From positions 1-17,761 of the forward strand of contig CAMLLE010000010.1 in NCBI GenBank assembly GCA_946480555.1: DNA of 17,761 nucleotides, given 5' to 3'. The notes under the pieces were generated by a model. It had not been told where the DNA came from. It made no database searches and saw only the letters and a program-made list of their open reading frames with translations. The position numbers and the translations under genes were made by a program. Source of the stretch: an uncultured Verrucomicrobia subdivision 3 bacterium. GTDB lineage: Bacteria; Verrucomicrobiota; Verrucomicrobiae; Limisphaerales; CAMLLE01. Position 1 is the stretch's first letter; the number at the start of each line of letters is the position of its first letter. Shown one piece after another: positions 5,735 through 13,701 of the stretch.

Positions 5735-8700
5735 TCGAATCTCAATTCGGCAACCGCTTCAAAGCGACAGGTCTGGCCCTCGCGTTCGCGCTTTGCTCAT
5801 CCGCTCACGCCGCCGAGCGTCCGCCCGAGCAGGAATTCCCACGCCTGACGCCGATGCTCGAGAGCAACATCGACCGGCCGCTGCGTTACTTTCCGGACAA
5901 TCGCGACTTCGTGATCACGAATGGCGCGGAGTTTTTTAATCGGCCGCTATACGCTGCGAATGCGCCGTTTCGAATCGATGGCGGCGATCGCCCGGAGTTC
6001 TCCATTTACGCCGCCGGCCGCGGCGGCAATCTACGGCTCGGAATCGTCTCCAGCACCAACGCCGCATGGCTGCACGAGCATACCAACATCGTGACGCGTT
6101 ATCGGCCTGGTTCTTTGATCTACGATTTCTCCGCAGGCGGCGGATCGGAATTGCGGCTTACAGTGTTGCCGTCTCCGGATTCCCGCGGCTTGATCGGCCA
6201 GATTGAATCCGGCCGCGCTTTCAAAACGAACTCCGAATTCATCCTGGCTTTTGGCGGTGTGAACGGCATGCGCGGGCGGCGTAGCGGCGACATCGGCTGC
6301 GAAAATCTACCCGTCAGCGAATTTTTCCAGCTGCGTCCGGAGCAATGCACGAATGATCAGATCACCCTTGGGCCGAGCCGATTCGTGACGCGAGGGCGCG
6401 TTGCTTCAATGGCCGGCGCGTTGCCAGGCGCGACTGTTTCCGCAGCGGATGCGATTCATTGGAATTCCCTTTCAGCACTTCTGGTTTCCGCATCGGATCA
6501 CCCTGGCTCAATCACGAATCGGATTGTCCTGCTTCGATTTCCGGCCGCTTCCACGAACCCATTCTACTTCGAGATTCGGCAAGTCGAGACCAATGCAACG
6601 TGGGACAAGCTTTATGTTCTTACAGACCAGGTGACGCTTTCGCGATCGTTCGAATGGGCTGAGCAACTGCGCCGCGACATCGCCGAACGCGTGGTGATCG
6701 ATACGGCCGATCCGTTTCTGAACGCAGCTGCGACGGCGTTGAACATCGCTGCCGACGGCGTTTGGGACGAGCGCCAGCAATCCTTCATGCACGGCGCGGT
6801 GGCATGGCGAAACCGTTTGCTCGGCTGGCGTGGGATGTATTCTGGCGACGCGCTCGGGTGGCCTGAACGCACGCGGTCGCACTTCGAAGGTTTTGCGCGT
6901 CAGCAGAACACCAACGCCATTCCCGCCGAACTGCCGCCGGCAGACGCTTCCGCCAATCTCTCGCGCAGCGAAGCCGCGCTGCACAGCAACGGCAACCTGA
7001 CGCGCAATCATTACGACATGAACCTCGTCGCAGTGGACGCGTTCTTCCGGCACCTGCTCTGGACGGGCGACCTGGAATTCGCGGCGCGGATGTGGCCGGT
7101 TATCGAACGGCATTTCGCTTGGGAGAGGCGGCTCTTCCGGCGCGAGTTTGGTTCGGACAAGCTCCCGCTCTACGAGGGTTACGCCGCGATCTGGGCCAGT
7201 GACGATCTTGCCTACAACGGTGGTGGCGCCACGCATTCGTCGGCTTACAATTATTTCCACAATTCGATGGCTGCGCGTGTCGAGAGGTTGCTCGGGAAAG
7301 ACGCGACGCCGTACGAGCGCGAGGCTGAGCTGATCGCGAAAGCCATGCGCGAACATCTCTGGCTGAAGGACCGCGGCTGGTTCGCAGAATGGAAAGATCT
7401 ACTCGGGGAACAACTTGTGCATCCGAACGCAGCGGCGTGGACGTTTTATCATACGATCGATTCGCGAGTGCCGACGGCGGCCGAGGCGTGGCAGATGTGC
7501 CGGTTTGTCGATTCCCACATTGTGCGCATCCCGATCCGCGGGCCGAACGTTCCGCCCGGGAATTTCACGATGCCGACCACCAGCTGGATGCCTTACAGCT
7601 GGTCGCTGAACAATGTCGCGTTGGGCGAAGTCATGCACACGGCGCTGGCTTATTGGCAGGCGGGACGCGCGGATGCAGCGCTGCCCCTGTTCAAAGGCGC
7701 CATTCTCGACAGCATGTTTCTCGGGCTCTGCCCGGGAAACGTCGGCCTGACCACGTTTTACGATGCTTACCGACGCGAGACGCAACGTGACTTTGCTGAC
7801 GGCGTTGGCGCCATGTCCCGCGCATTGGTGGAAGGGCTTTTCGGCGTTCAACCCGATTTGCTGACCGGCGAATTGAAGATTCGACCGGGGTTCCCAACGG
7901 ATTGGAATCGCGCCAGCATTCGGCACCCGTTCTTCGATTTCGCATTCAACCGGCAGGAATTTCAATCCACTTACGAAATCATCTCCAAGTTCGGCAAGCT
8001 TCTGAAATTGAACCTGGAGATTCCCGGCAGCAGCAGCGAAATCGCGTCGCTCACCATCAATGGCGAAGCGGCAAAGTGGCGGCAGTTGGATCATCCCTCG
8101 GGCAGCTGGATTCAGATCGAGACGAGCACCAACCGGCAACAGCGGGTTGCGATTCAATGGAAGGCTTCGCAACGAAGTTCCGGGTCGCAACCGCTGGCGG
8201 CAATTCCGGCGCCAGTGCCAGCACCAGTGGCTGCGACATTTGATTGGAACAGGAAACTTCCTTCCGGAACGCGCCTCGACCTCGTCGATCTCACGCCGCA
8301 TTTCAACGACCGGGTCACCCAAATTTTCAAGAATGAGTATCTGGCGCCGCGCTCGCCCTTCTGTTCGCTGGCCACACCGAAGCAAGGCATCGGCAGCTGG
8401 TGCCATCCGCACGACAGTTTCGACGTCGACGATTCAGGCTTGCGCAAGGTTGCGCATGAGAATGGCAGCCGGATTGTGATGCCAAACGGAGTTCCGCTGG
8501 CAACGCCCGTCCGGCCCGGCGAAGCGAACATCCTCTTCGTGTCGCAATGGACCAACTATCCCAAAGCTGCCTCCATCTCACTCAGCGGCACGGCGCGGCA
8601 TGCATTCCTGCTGATGGCGGGGTCCACCAGCGGCATGCAAAGCCGGTTCGACAACGGCGAAGTGATCATAGCGTATGCCGATGGTTCCACCGCGCGGCTG

Positions 8701-8988
8701 CCGTTGAACAATCCCGTGAACTGGTGGCCGATCGATCAGGATTATTTCATCGATGATTTCGCGTTCCGCCGGCCGGAGCCAATTCCGCCGCGGGTGGATT
8801 TGAAAACAGGTGCGGTGCGCCTGCTTGATCCCGAGACATTCAAAGGCCGGGGAAGAACAGTGCCCGGCGGCGCGGCATCAGTGCTCGATTTGCCACTGGA
8901 CTCAACCAGGGAATTGAAATCGATCACCGTGCGCGCGCTGGCGAACGAAGTGGTGATCGGCTTGATGAGTGTAACCCTGATGCGGTGA
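5725..8988 (+). CDS. Secreted DUF4450-type six-hairpin glycosidase-like protein
   Basis: 1087 residues from ATG 5725. The frame is open to 5632, but that extension merely translates the repeat. Residues 1-29 form a Sec signal peptide (hydrophobic ATGLALAFALCSS, cleavage after AHA). Residues 50-330 match my recollection of DUF4450 (RPLRYFPDNRDFVITNG, FNRPLYAANAPFRIDGGDRPEF, GRGGNLRLGIVSS). Residues of about 335-700 are an (alpha/alpha)6-toroid-like region with GWRGMYSGDALGW, YEGYAAIWASDDLAYNGGGA, WMPYSWSLNNVALGE and CPGNVGLTTFYDAYRRETQR. A short segment at 716-745 (ELKIRPGFPTDWNRASI) resembles the jelly-roll cap of such glycosidases. Residues 840-1087 are an additional C-terminal domain (DLVDLTPHFND, VNWWPIDQDYFIDDF). 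It probably acts on a glycan outside the cytoplasm. The substrate and catalytic residues cannot be read from sequence. The oxidoreductase gene follows 19 nt later, indicating one operon. Confidence 0.8.
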   Translation: MLDVESQFGNRFKATGLALAFALCSSAHAAERPPEQEFPRLTPMLESNIDRPLRYFPDNRDFVITNGAEFFNRPLYAANAPFRIDGGDRPEFSIYAAGRGGNLRLGIVSSTNAAWLHEHTNIVTRYRPGSLIYDFSAGGGSELRLTVLPSPDSRGLIGQIESGRAFKTNSEFILAFGGVNGMRGRRSGDIGCENLPVSEFFQLRPEQCTNDQITLGPSRFVTRGRVASMAGALPGATVSAADAIHWNSLSALLVSASDHPGSITNRIVLLRFPAASTNPFYFEIRQVETNATWDKLYVLTDQVTLSRSFEWAEQLRRDIAERVVIDTADPFLNAAATALNIAADGVWDERQQSFMHGAVAWRNRLLGWRGMYSGDALGWPERTRSHFEGFARQQNTNAIPAELPPADASANLSRSEAALHSNGNLTRNHYDMNLVAVDAFFRHLLWTGDLEFAARMWPVIERHFAWERRLFRREFGSDKLPLYEGYAAIWASDDLAYNGGGATHSSAYNYFHNSMAARVERLLGKDATPYEREAELIAKAMREHLWLKDRGWFAEWKDLLGEQLVHPNAAAWTFYHTIDSRVPTAAEAWQMCRFVDSHIVRIPIRGPNVPPGNFTMPTTSWMPYSWSLNNVALGEVMHTALAYWQAGRADAALPLFKGAILDSMFLGLCPGNVGLTTFYDAYRRETQRDFADGVGAMSRALVEGLFGVQPDLLTGELKIRPGFPTDWNRASIRHPFFDFAFNRQEFQSTYEIISKFGKLLKLNLEIPGSSSEIASLTINGEAAKWRQLDHPSGSWIQIETSTNRQQRVAIQWKASQRSSGSQPLAAIPAPVPAPVAATFDWNRKLPSGTRLDLVDLTPHFNDRVTQIFKNEYLAPRSPFCSLATPKQGIGSWCHPHDSFDVDDSGLRKVAHENGSRIVMPNGVPLATPVRPGEANILFVSQWTNYPKAASISLSGTARHAFLLMAGSTSGMQSRFDNGEVIIAYADGSTARLPLNNPVNWWPIDQDYFIDDFAFRRPEPIPPRVDLKTGAVRLLDPETFKGRGRTVPGGAASVLDLPLDSTRELKSITVRALANEVVIGLMSVTLMR

Positions 8989-9007
8989 GTGCATCTGATT
9001 TTCCGAC

Positions 9008-10369
9008 ATGAACAGAAAGATTCCTTTCCGCGGGCTGAATCGCCGGCAATTTCTGCAACGATCCGCCGCCGCCGCGTCGCTTGCATTCGCCGGGCCCATG
9101 ATCGTTCCCGCCCGCGTGCTCGGATTGGAAGGCACCGCGCCGAGCAATCGCATTACCATCGGTTTCATCGGCACGGGCCGGCAATCGATGCACGCCAATA
9201 TTCCGTCGTTTCTCAATGAAGACGATGCCCAATGCGTGGCCGTTTGCGACACGGATTCCTGGCGCATGGAAGAAGCGCGCAAGCTCATCGACAACTCTTA
9301 CGCAGTGAACCAGCCGTCCGGCGAATACAAGGGCTGCGCGACATTTCGAGACTGGCGCGAGCTGGTCGCGCGGAAGGACATCGACGCGGTAATGATCGGC
9401 ACACCCGATCACTGGCACGTGTTGATGGCAGTGGCGGCGGCGCGCGCGGGGAAATCCATTGCGTGTGAAAAACCGCTCACGCGCAGCATCTGGGAGGGAC
9501 GAATATTGTCCGACGAAGTTGCGAAACACAAAGTCGTGTTCCGCACGGACAGCGAATATCGATCTCGCAAGTTCTTCTTCAACGCTATTCAGGCGGTTCG
9601 CAATGGCCGCATTGGAAAGCTCGAGCGGGTGATCACCGCGACGCCGCGAGATCCCACTTTGGAAGCGCAGCCCGACATGCCGGTGCCGGAGGAATTGGAC
9701 TACGAAATGTGGCTGGGACCCGCGCCGTTGAAGCCTTACACCGAGAAGCGCGTTCACACTCCGAACAACACGCGCCGGCGCCCGGGCTGGATCTGCATTC
9801 GCGATTACGCCGACGGCATGATCGCCAATTGGGGCGCTCATTTGAATGACATGGCGATCTGGGCGATGGACATGGAACGCACCGGGCCGGTCGAAGTTCG
9901 CGGCACCGGCAAGTATCCACCGCAAGAGAACTTGTGGAACGTGATCCTTGATTTTGAAGTGAACTACCGTTTTGCGAACGGGATGGACCTGATCTGTCGG
10001 ACCGCAGATAAGCCTTACGTGCGTTACGAAGGCAGCAAGGGCTGGATCCAGGTGAACGATTCCGGATCGGTGGAAGCGAGCGATAAAGCCTTTACGAATT
10101 GGAAACCGGGGCCGAACGATCTGCAATTGACCTACAAGCGTAGCGAGAAGCGCGACTTTCTCGACGCAGTGAAATCCGGCAGTCAGCCGTTATGCGACGC
10201 GGAAGTTGGACATCGCAATACGACGCTGTGTCATCTGGGACTCGCTGCGATCGATCTCGGCCGGCCCATCAAATGGGATCCGGTGAAGGAAAAGGTGGTC
10301 GGCGATGATGCCGCGGAGAAGCTGCTCGCGCCCAAGCCGTATCGTGCGCCATGGAAGCTGGAAGCGTGA
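9008..10369 (+). CDS. Tat-exported Gfo/Idh/MocA-family NAD(P)-dependent oxidoreductase
   Basis: 453 residues. The N-terminus is a twin-arginine signal (NRRQFLQ, R12-R13, then AAAASLAFAGPMIV), so it should be exported folded with its bound nucleotide. The Rossmann motif GFIGTG is at 52-57, the strand-2 end CDTD at 80-83, TPDHWH at 132-137 and the family signature EKP at 154-156. Beyond about residue 170 lies the usual substrate-binding alpha/beta domain (DSEYRSRKFFF, WGAHLNDMAIW). Known members oxidise sugars or inositols. GH109 N-acetylgalactosaminidases share this fold and also use NAD, so a hydrolase role is possible. The start is 19 nt after the DUF4450 gene and only a weak Shine-Dalgarno is present. 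In context it may form or use a keto-sugar intermediate of the glycan released by its neighbours (inference). Confidence 0.92.
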   Translation: MNRKIPFRGLNRRQFLQRSAAAASLAFAGPMIVPARVLGLEGTAPSNRITIGFIGTGRQSMHANIPSFLNEDDAQCVAVCDTDSWRMEEARKLIDNSYAVNQPSGEYKGCATFRDWRELVARKDIDAVMIGTPDHWHVLMAVAAARAGKSIACEKPLTRSIWEGRILSDEVAKHKVVFRTDSEYRSRKFFFNAIQAVRNGRIGKLERVITATPRDPTLEAQPDMPVPEELDYEMWLGPAPLKPYTEKRVHTPNNTRRRPGWICIRDYADGMIANWGAHLNDMAIWAMDMERTGPVEVRGTGKYPPQENLWNVILDFEVNYRFANGMDLICRTADKPYVRYEGSKGWIQVNDSGSVEASDKAFTNWKPGPNDLQLTYKRSEKRDFLDAVKSGSQPLCDAEVGHRNTTLCHLGLAAIDLGRPIKWDPVKEKVVGDDAAEKLLAPKPYRAPWKLEA

Positions 10370-10432
10370 AGCGGTTTGCGTCCATATCGAAACCTTTGCC
10401 GCAGCTGGCAGCAGGGGATCGGTCGAAAATTC

Positions 10433-10551
10433 AACCACGGATGAACACCGACAAACGGAATTCTTTGCCAGGAGCAGTTCACGAGGTGTGCATTCCGCAG
10501 CTTCAGCTGAATCACTGTTCCAATCCGTCTCATGTGTGTTCATCCGTGGTT
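10433..10551. repeat. Long inverted repeat C
   Basis: Perfect 16-nt arms, AACCACGGATGAACAC (10433-10448) and GTGTTCATCCGTGGTT (10536-10551), 87 nt apart. Pairing continues imperfectly inward (ACAAACGG at 10451 against CCGTCTCATG at 10525). It fills the 196-bp gap between the oxidoreductase and glycosidase genes. The ACCACGGATGAACAC-type word is one I recall from intergenic repeats of related environmental genomes; that needs a search to confirm. Confidence 0.8.
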
Positions 10552-10565
10552 AGAATCAATTTCGG

Positions 10566-11657
10566 TTGAAACCTTCCATGCAACCTTCAGTGTTCTTCCC
10601 AGTCATCGCCGCCACGTTCGGTCTGATCTGCTTGGCGTCTGCCGGAACCAATACCGTTTCGCCTGCTGAGATGCAGGCGATCTACGAGGAAGTCAAAACG
10701 CCCTTCAAATACGGGATCGTCCTCGATCCAGCGCCCGGCAAGAAGCTTGATTGTCCGAATGTTTTTCGTCACGGGAACAAGTGGTTCATGATGTACGTGC
10801 AGCTGGAGGACCAGCCGCCCGGCTACACCACGCAGCTGGCGGAGAGCGATGATCTGCTCGGTTGGAAACCTCTCGGAACGATTCTGGATCGCGGCGCGAC
10901 GAACACGTGGGATCATGCCAATGCCGGCGCCGGAGTGGCGTTGTTCGATACCACCTGGGGCGGCAGCAACTCGCTCCAGAAGCACGATGGCCGTTACTGG
11001 CTTTCGTACCTTGGCGGTGAATTGTTCGGTTACGAACAGACCCCGCTCGCCATTGGCCTGGCGTTCACAAGCGACCCCTCGAAACCGGAACCGTGGAACA
11101 AGCTGCCAAAGCCGGTGCTGCAATCGAGCGATCCTGACGCGCGCGCGAAGGAGAAGGAAACGTTGTACAAGAGCTACATCTTCCGCGACGAAAGCCGCAC
11201 GTTGGGCGCGCCGTTTGTGATGTTCTACAACGCGAAACCCAATCGCGGCAGCGAACAGATTTTCGCCGCGACCTCGCACGATCTGAAAACGTGGAAGCGC
11301 TTTGGACCGGATACCGCCCTCGAGAATCTTCCACCGCAGAACGCGAAGCATGGCGTCATCAGCGGCGATCCCCAGATCGTTCGGATGAATGATTTATGGG
11401 TGATGTTCTACTTTGGCGCGTTCTGGAAGGAGGGGGCGTTCGACACGTTCGCGGCGTCGCGCGATCTGGTTCATTGGACGAAATGGGACGGCACCGATCT
11501 GGTCCGGCCTTCGGAGCCGTTTGATACTCCATTCGCGCACAAGCCCTGGCTGATCAAGCATGACAGCGTCGTCTATCACTTCTACTGCGCTGTCGGTGGA
11601 AAGAATCATCACCGCGCGATCGCGCTGGCGACTTCAAAGGACTTGAAGCGGAAGTGA
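10566..11657 (+). CDS. Secreted five-bladed beta-propeller glycosidase (GH43/GH130-like)
   Basis: 363 residues from TTG 10566, or 359 from ATG 10578. The TTG is kept because it gives the signal peptide a Lys (MKPS...), but neither start has a Shine-Dalgarno sequence. Residues 1-27 look like a Sec signal ending in ASAG. The body has the repeated sheet pattern of the GH43/62/32/68/130 superfamily: LDCPNVFRHGNKWFMMYV at 61-78, WDHANAGAGVALFD at 115-128, GRYWLSYLGG at 142-151, APFVMFYNA at 215-223, GDPQIVRMNDLWVMFYFG at 267-284 and KPWLIKHDSVVYHFYCAVG at 326-344. Candidate acidic residues are D62, D116 and D268; their roles are not assignable here. It should cleave or phosphorolyse a glycoside outside the cytoplasm. 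Same strand as the two genes before it, but 196 bp away across inverted repeat C, so it may have its own promoter. Confidence 0.8.
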   Translation: MKPSMQPSVFFPVIAATFGLICLASAGTNTVSPAEMQAIYEEVKTPFKYGIVLDPAPGKKLDCPNVFRHGNKWFMMYVQLEDQPPGYTTQLAESDDLLGWKPLGTILDRGATNTWDHANAGAGVALFDTTWGGSNSLQKHDGRYWLSYLGGELFGYEQTPLAIGLAFTSDPSKPEPWNKLPKPVLQSSDPDARAKEKETLYKSYIFRDESRTLGAPFVMFYNAKPNRGSEQIFAATSHDLKTWKRFGPDTALENLPPQNAKHGVISGDPQIVRMNDLWVMFYFGAFWKEGAFDTFAASRDLVHWTKWDGTDLVRPSEPFDTPFAHKPWLIKHDSVVYHFYCAVGGKNHHRAIALATSKDLKRK

Positions 11658-11830
11658 GAAGATGGTCGTGCGGCGCTTCCGTCGTTCCGCATCACGCAAA
11701 GGGACGACGAACCGCGAAAGCCTTCGAACGTTGTGCAGCCCCTTGCAGGTTCACAAAAGGTGGTCGTTCCCTATTCGCCGACAACAGCTCAAGCTATAGC
11801 GTTTCTCCAAATTCATTTCCGGATCATCTC

Positions 11831-11898
11831 ACCGCGGAGGCGCAGAGGCGCGGAGGAAGCCCTATTTTGATTGCTCCGCGTCTCCGCGTCTCCGCGGT
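11831..11898. repeat. Octad-built long inverted repeat D
   Basis: The left arm 11831-11856 pairs with the right arm 11873-11898 at 22 of 26 positions; the spacer is 16 nt. Each arm is an 8-nt tandem (CGCGGAGG, CGCAGAGG, CGCGGAGG on the left; CTCCGCGT, CTCCGCGT, CTCCGCGG on the right). It lies in the 267-bp gap between the convergent glycosidase and YqgE genes. There is no T-run, so it is not a classic terminator, though it may act as an RNA-end hairpin for both. An 8-bp palindrome GCTATAGC lies nearby at 11793-11800. Confidence 0.8.
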
Positions 11899-11924
11899 TG
11901 TCGGAATTTCTTCTGGTAACCGCT

Positions 11925-12485
11925 CTAGTTCATCGAAAGATCTTCCGGCATCTGCGCGAGCAATTTGTACTTCCAGCCTTTCTGCTCGAGAATCGTTTGC
12001 CACAGCCGCGTGGGATCGGGTTCAAAGACCAGTTCGAGTGACGCGGGATGGGTGAGCCATGCCTTGCGTTTCAACTCATCCTCCAGCTGGCCAGGACTCC
12101 AGCCCGAGTAGCCGGCAAACATCTTGATTTTTCGATTCGCCGAGAATGACTCACCGATCTCTGTCAGCGTGTCCAACGAATGACCGAGGCTGAGATTCGG
12201 CATCACGTTCGCCTCCGGGAGGAATGCCTCGGAATGCAGGAAACTGAGGGCTGTGGGCTGCACCGGACCGCCGAGAAACAGCGGTTGATCCTTCAAGGTT
12301 TCAGGCAAATCTGCGACCACCATTTCTCCTGCTTTGCTGCCGGTGGGCCGGTTGAGCACAAGGCCGAAAGCGCCTTCTGCGTTGTGCTCGCAAACCAGGA
12401 TTACGGTGCGTTGAAAGAAGGAACCGCCCAGCTCTCCGCTATCCAGAAGCAACTGGCCCTTGAGGTATTTCGGCTTGTCCGGCAT
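11925..12485 (-). CDS. yqgE: YqgE/AlgH family protein (UPF0301)
   Basis: 186 residues from ATG 12485, the normal length of the family. The open frame extends upstream to 12806, but the extra part is Arg-rich and unlike the family, whose members begin just before the 'LKGQLLLDSGEL' strand as here (residues 8-19). Conserved features are GSFFQRTVILVCEHNAEGAFGLVLNRPTG (21-49, written as seen in pieces: FQRTVILVCEH, GAFGLVLNRP), LFLGGPVQ, FAGYSGWSPGQLEDEL and a C-terminal W..IL. It is cytosolic with no signal or membrane segment. The biochemical function of this family is not established; AlgH was named from a link to alginate regulation in Pseudomonas. It is convergent with the glycosidase gene and 257 bp downstream of the next minus-strand gene. 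Confidence 0.93.
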   Translation of the reverse strand: MPDKPKYLKGQLLLDSGELGGSFFQRTVILVCEHNAEGAFGLVLNRPTGSKAGEMVVADLPETLKDQPLFLGGPVQPTALSFLHSEAFLPEANVMPNLSLGHSLDTLTEIGESFSANRKIKMFAGYSGWSPGQLEDELKRKAWLTHPASLELVFEPDPTRLWQTILEQKGWKYKLLAQMPEDLSMN

Positions 12486-12742
12486 ATCGGCTGACGCCGC
12501 AATCTCGCGCAAACTTCCCGCCGGAGCAATTCCGGATTGAGCGTTTCTGAATGAGATCACCGCTGCCTGGCGGGGTGAGAATCGTGGGCGGAAATCACGC
12601 CGGACCAAATGCGGGATCGGCTGGCAACGGAATCGGAATCGGCGCGCGGCGTTCGTGCCGCTGGGATAAGCGCGGCCAGCTCGAAAGTGACTATACTCCA
12701 ATCCAAACCACGAGCGATCGACTCGCGCGCTCCCTTGAGGAC

Positions 12743-13630
12743 TCAATTTGCGCGCGGGCAGGTGGACGTCGCCGTCGTGGTTGTTGAACCGATCGTTTCG
12801 TTCCACAATGCGAGAGATTCGAGCAGGCGGTCCAGCCAGGGCAACGCGCGTTTCTCCAAAGCGTCGGAAAGGAGATTCGTATCGTCCGTGCGGCTCGCGT
12901 CATCGATGTCCTGGATGATCCCGCCCAGTTGTTCGAGCTGCCATTTGCGCAGCTGCGTCAAAGAAGCGCGTCCGTTGGCCGGGCCGCAAACCGAGTCTGG
13001 AAGAAGGCTCAAGGTCAGCAGCGGTTCTTTCAAAGAAGAAGAAAGTCCCCACCATATCTCGCGTGCCTGGCCAATGTCATTGATCAGGACCAGTTCAACT
13101 GCCGATTGCACGCGCACCCGCAGGGAGGTGGTCTGCTGCAATGCCGCACGAATCAATTGCACCGGCACTTCGTTCAGACTCATCGTCTCGCCTTCGATAT
13201 GCGAGAAGCTCTTCCACGGCAGCCGCGGATGCGTGAGGTTGACCGACTGGCCGTCCACGTTCAGCGCGCAAAGGATGCGTTGCTGTTGCAGCGCGAGGGT
13301 TTCGAGATACGACCGTATTGCGACAAATGACCGCCGGTCGGGAGGGACTTCAATTGATACTCCATCGAGTTTCACTTCCAGAACGCCCGCGGAAAACTGG
13401 TCAAATGCTGCCATAGTCGCCGCTTCAATCGCAGATCGCATGCCGCGGGATTGGATTTTTCCGCATGTCCGTAGAAGTTCCAGCGCTTCGATTCCGATCC
13501 ATCCAGGATGTGCCGCGCGGCCGACGCCCAGGTGCTCCCTGATATCGAATCTGTCCTCGATAAAATTCAAAATTCCAGTGATCGCGGTAGAAACCTTCGC
13601 CAGCTCCGGCAAATCCTTCGTCGCTGACAA
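12743..13630 (-). CDS. Unrecognised conserved-looking cytoplasmic protein
   Basis: 295 residues from TTG 13630. GTG 13672 (309 residues) is a real alternative. The frame opens at 13804, which would overlap the S8 gene by 103 bp and adds residues that look non-native. The composition is balanced, with amphipathic helices and no signal or membrane segment. Noticeable segments are DLPELAKVSTAITGILNFIE at the N-terminus, GVLEVKLDGVSIEVPPDRRS, SYLETLALQQQRILCALNVDG, VPVQLIRAALQQTTSLRVRV, ELVLINDIGQAREIWW and LKEPLLTLSLLPD. I cannot place it in a family. It follows the S8 peptidase gene closely (71 bp, or 29 bp with the GTG start) and may be co-transcribed. A 378-residue open frame on the opposite strand (12609-13745) is Ser/Arg-rich and judged a shadow. 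Confidence 0.7.
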   Translation of the reverse strand: MSATKDLPELAKVSTAITGILNFIEDRFDIREHLGVGRAAHPGWIGIEALELLRTCGKIQSRGMRSAIEAATMAAFDQFSAGVLEVKLDGVSIEVPPDRRSFVAIRSYLETLALQQQRILCALNVDGQSVNLTHPRLPWKSFSHIEGETMSLNEVPVQLIRAALQQTTSLRVRVQSAVELVLINDIGQAREIWWGLSSSLKEPLLTLSLLPDSVCGPANGRASLTQLRKWQLEQLGGIIQDIDDASRTDDTNLLSDALEKRALPWLDRLLESLALWNETIGSTTTTATSTCPRAN

Positions 13631-13701
13631 TTTTTCCCGCGCAAGCCCGCCATGTCTTGTTTGCAGACACACTGTCCCAACCCGGCGCAACCCAAATATC
13701 T

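Noticed and set aside
5636..5740. CRISPR array from the repeated CATCCAA units
   Set aside because: Units are contiguous 7-mers with no spacers, arranged as an inverted pair; no cas genes nearby.
8924..10126. 400-residue open frame on the minus strand
   Set aside because: Antisense to the Gfo/Idh/MocA oxidoreductase; no recognisable motifs.
12486..12806. 107-residue N-terminal extension of YqgE
   Set aside because: Arg-rich sequence absent from the family; the internal ATG gives the normal family length.
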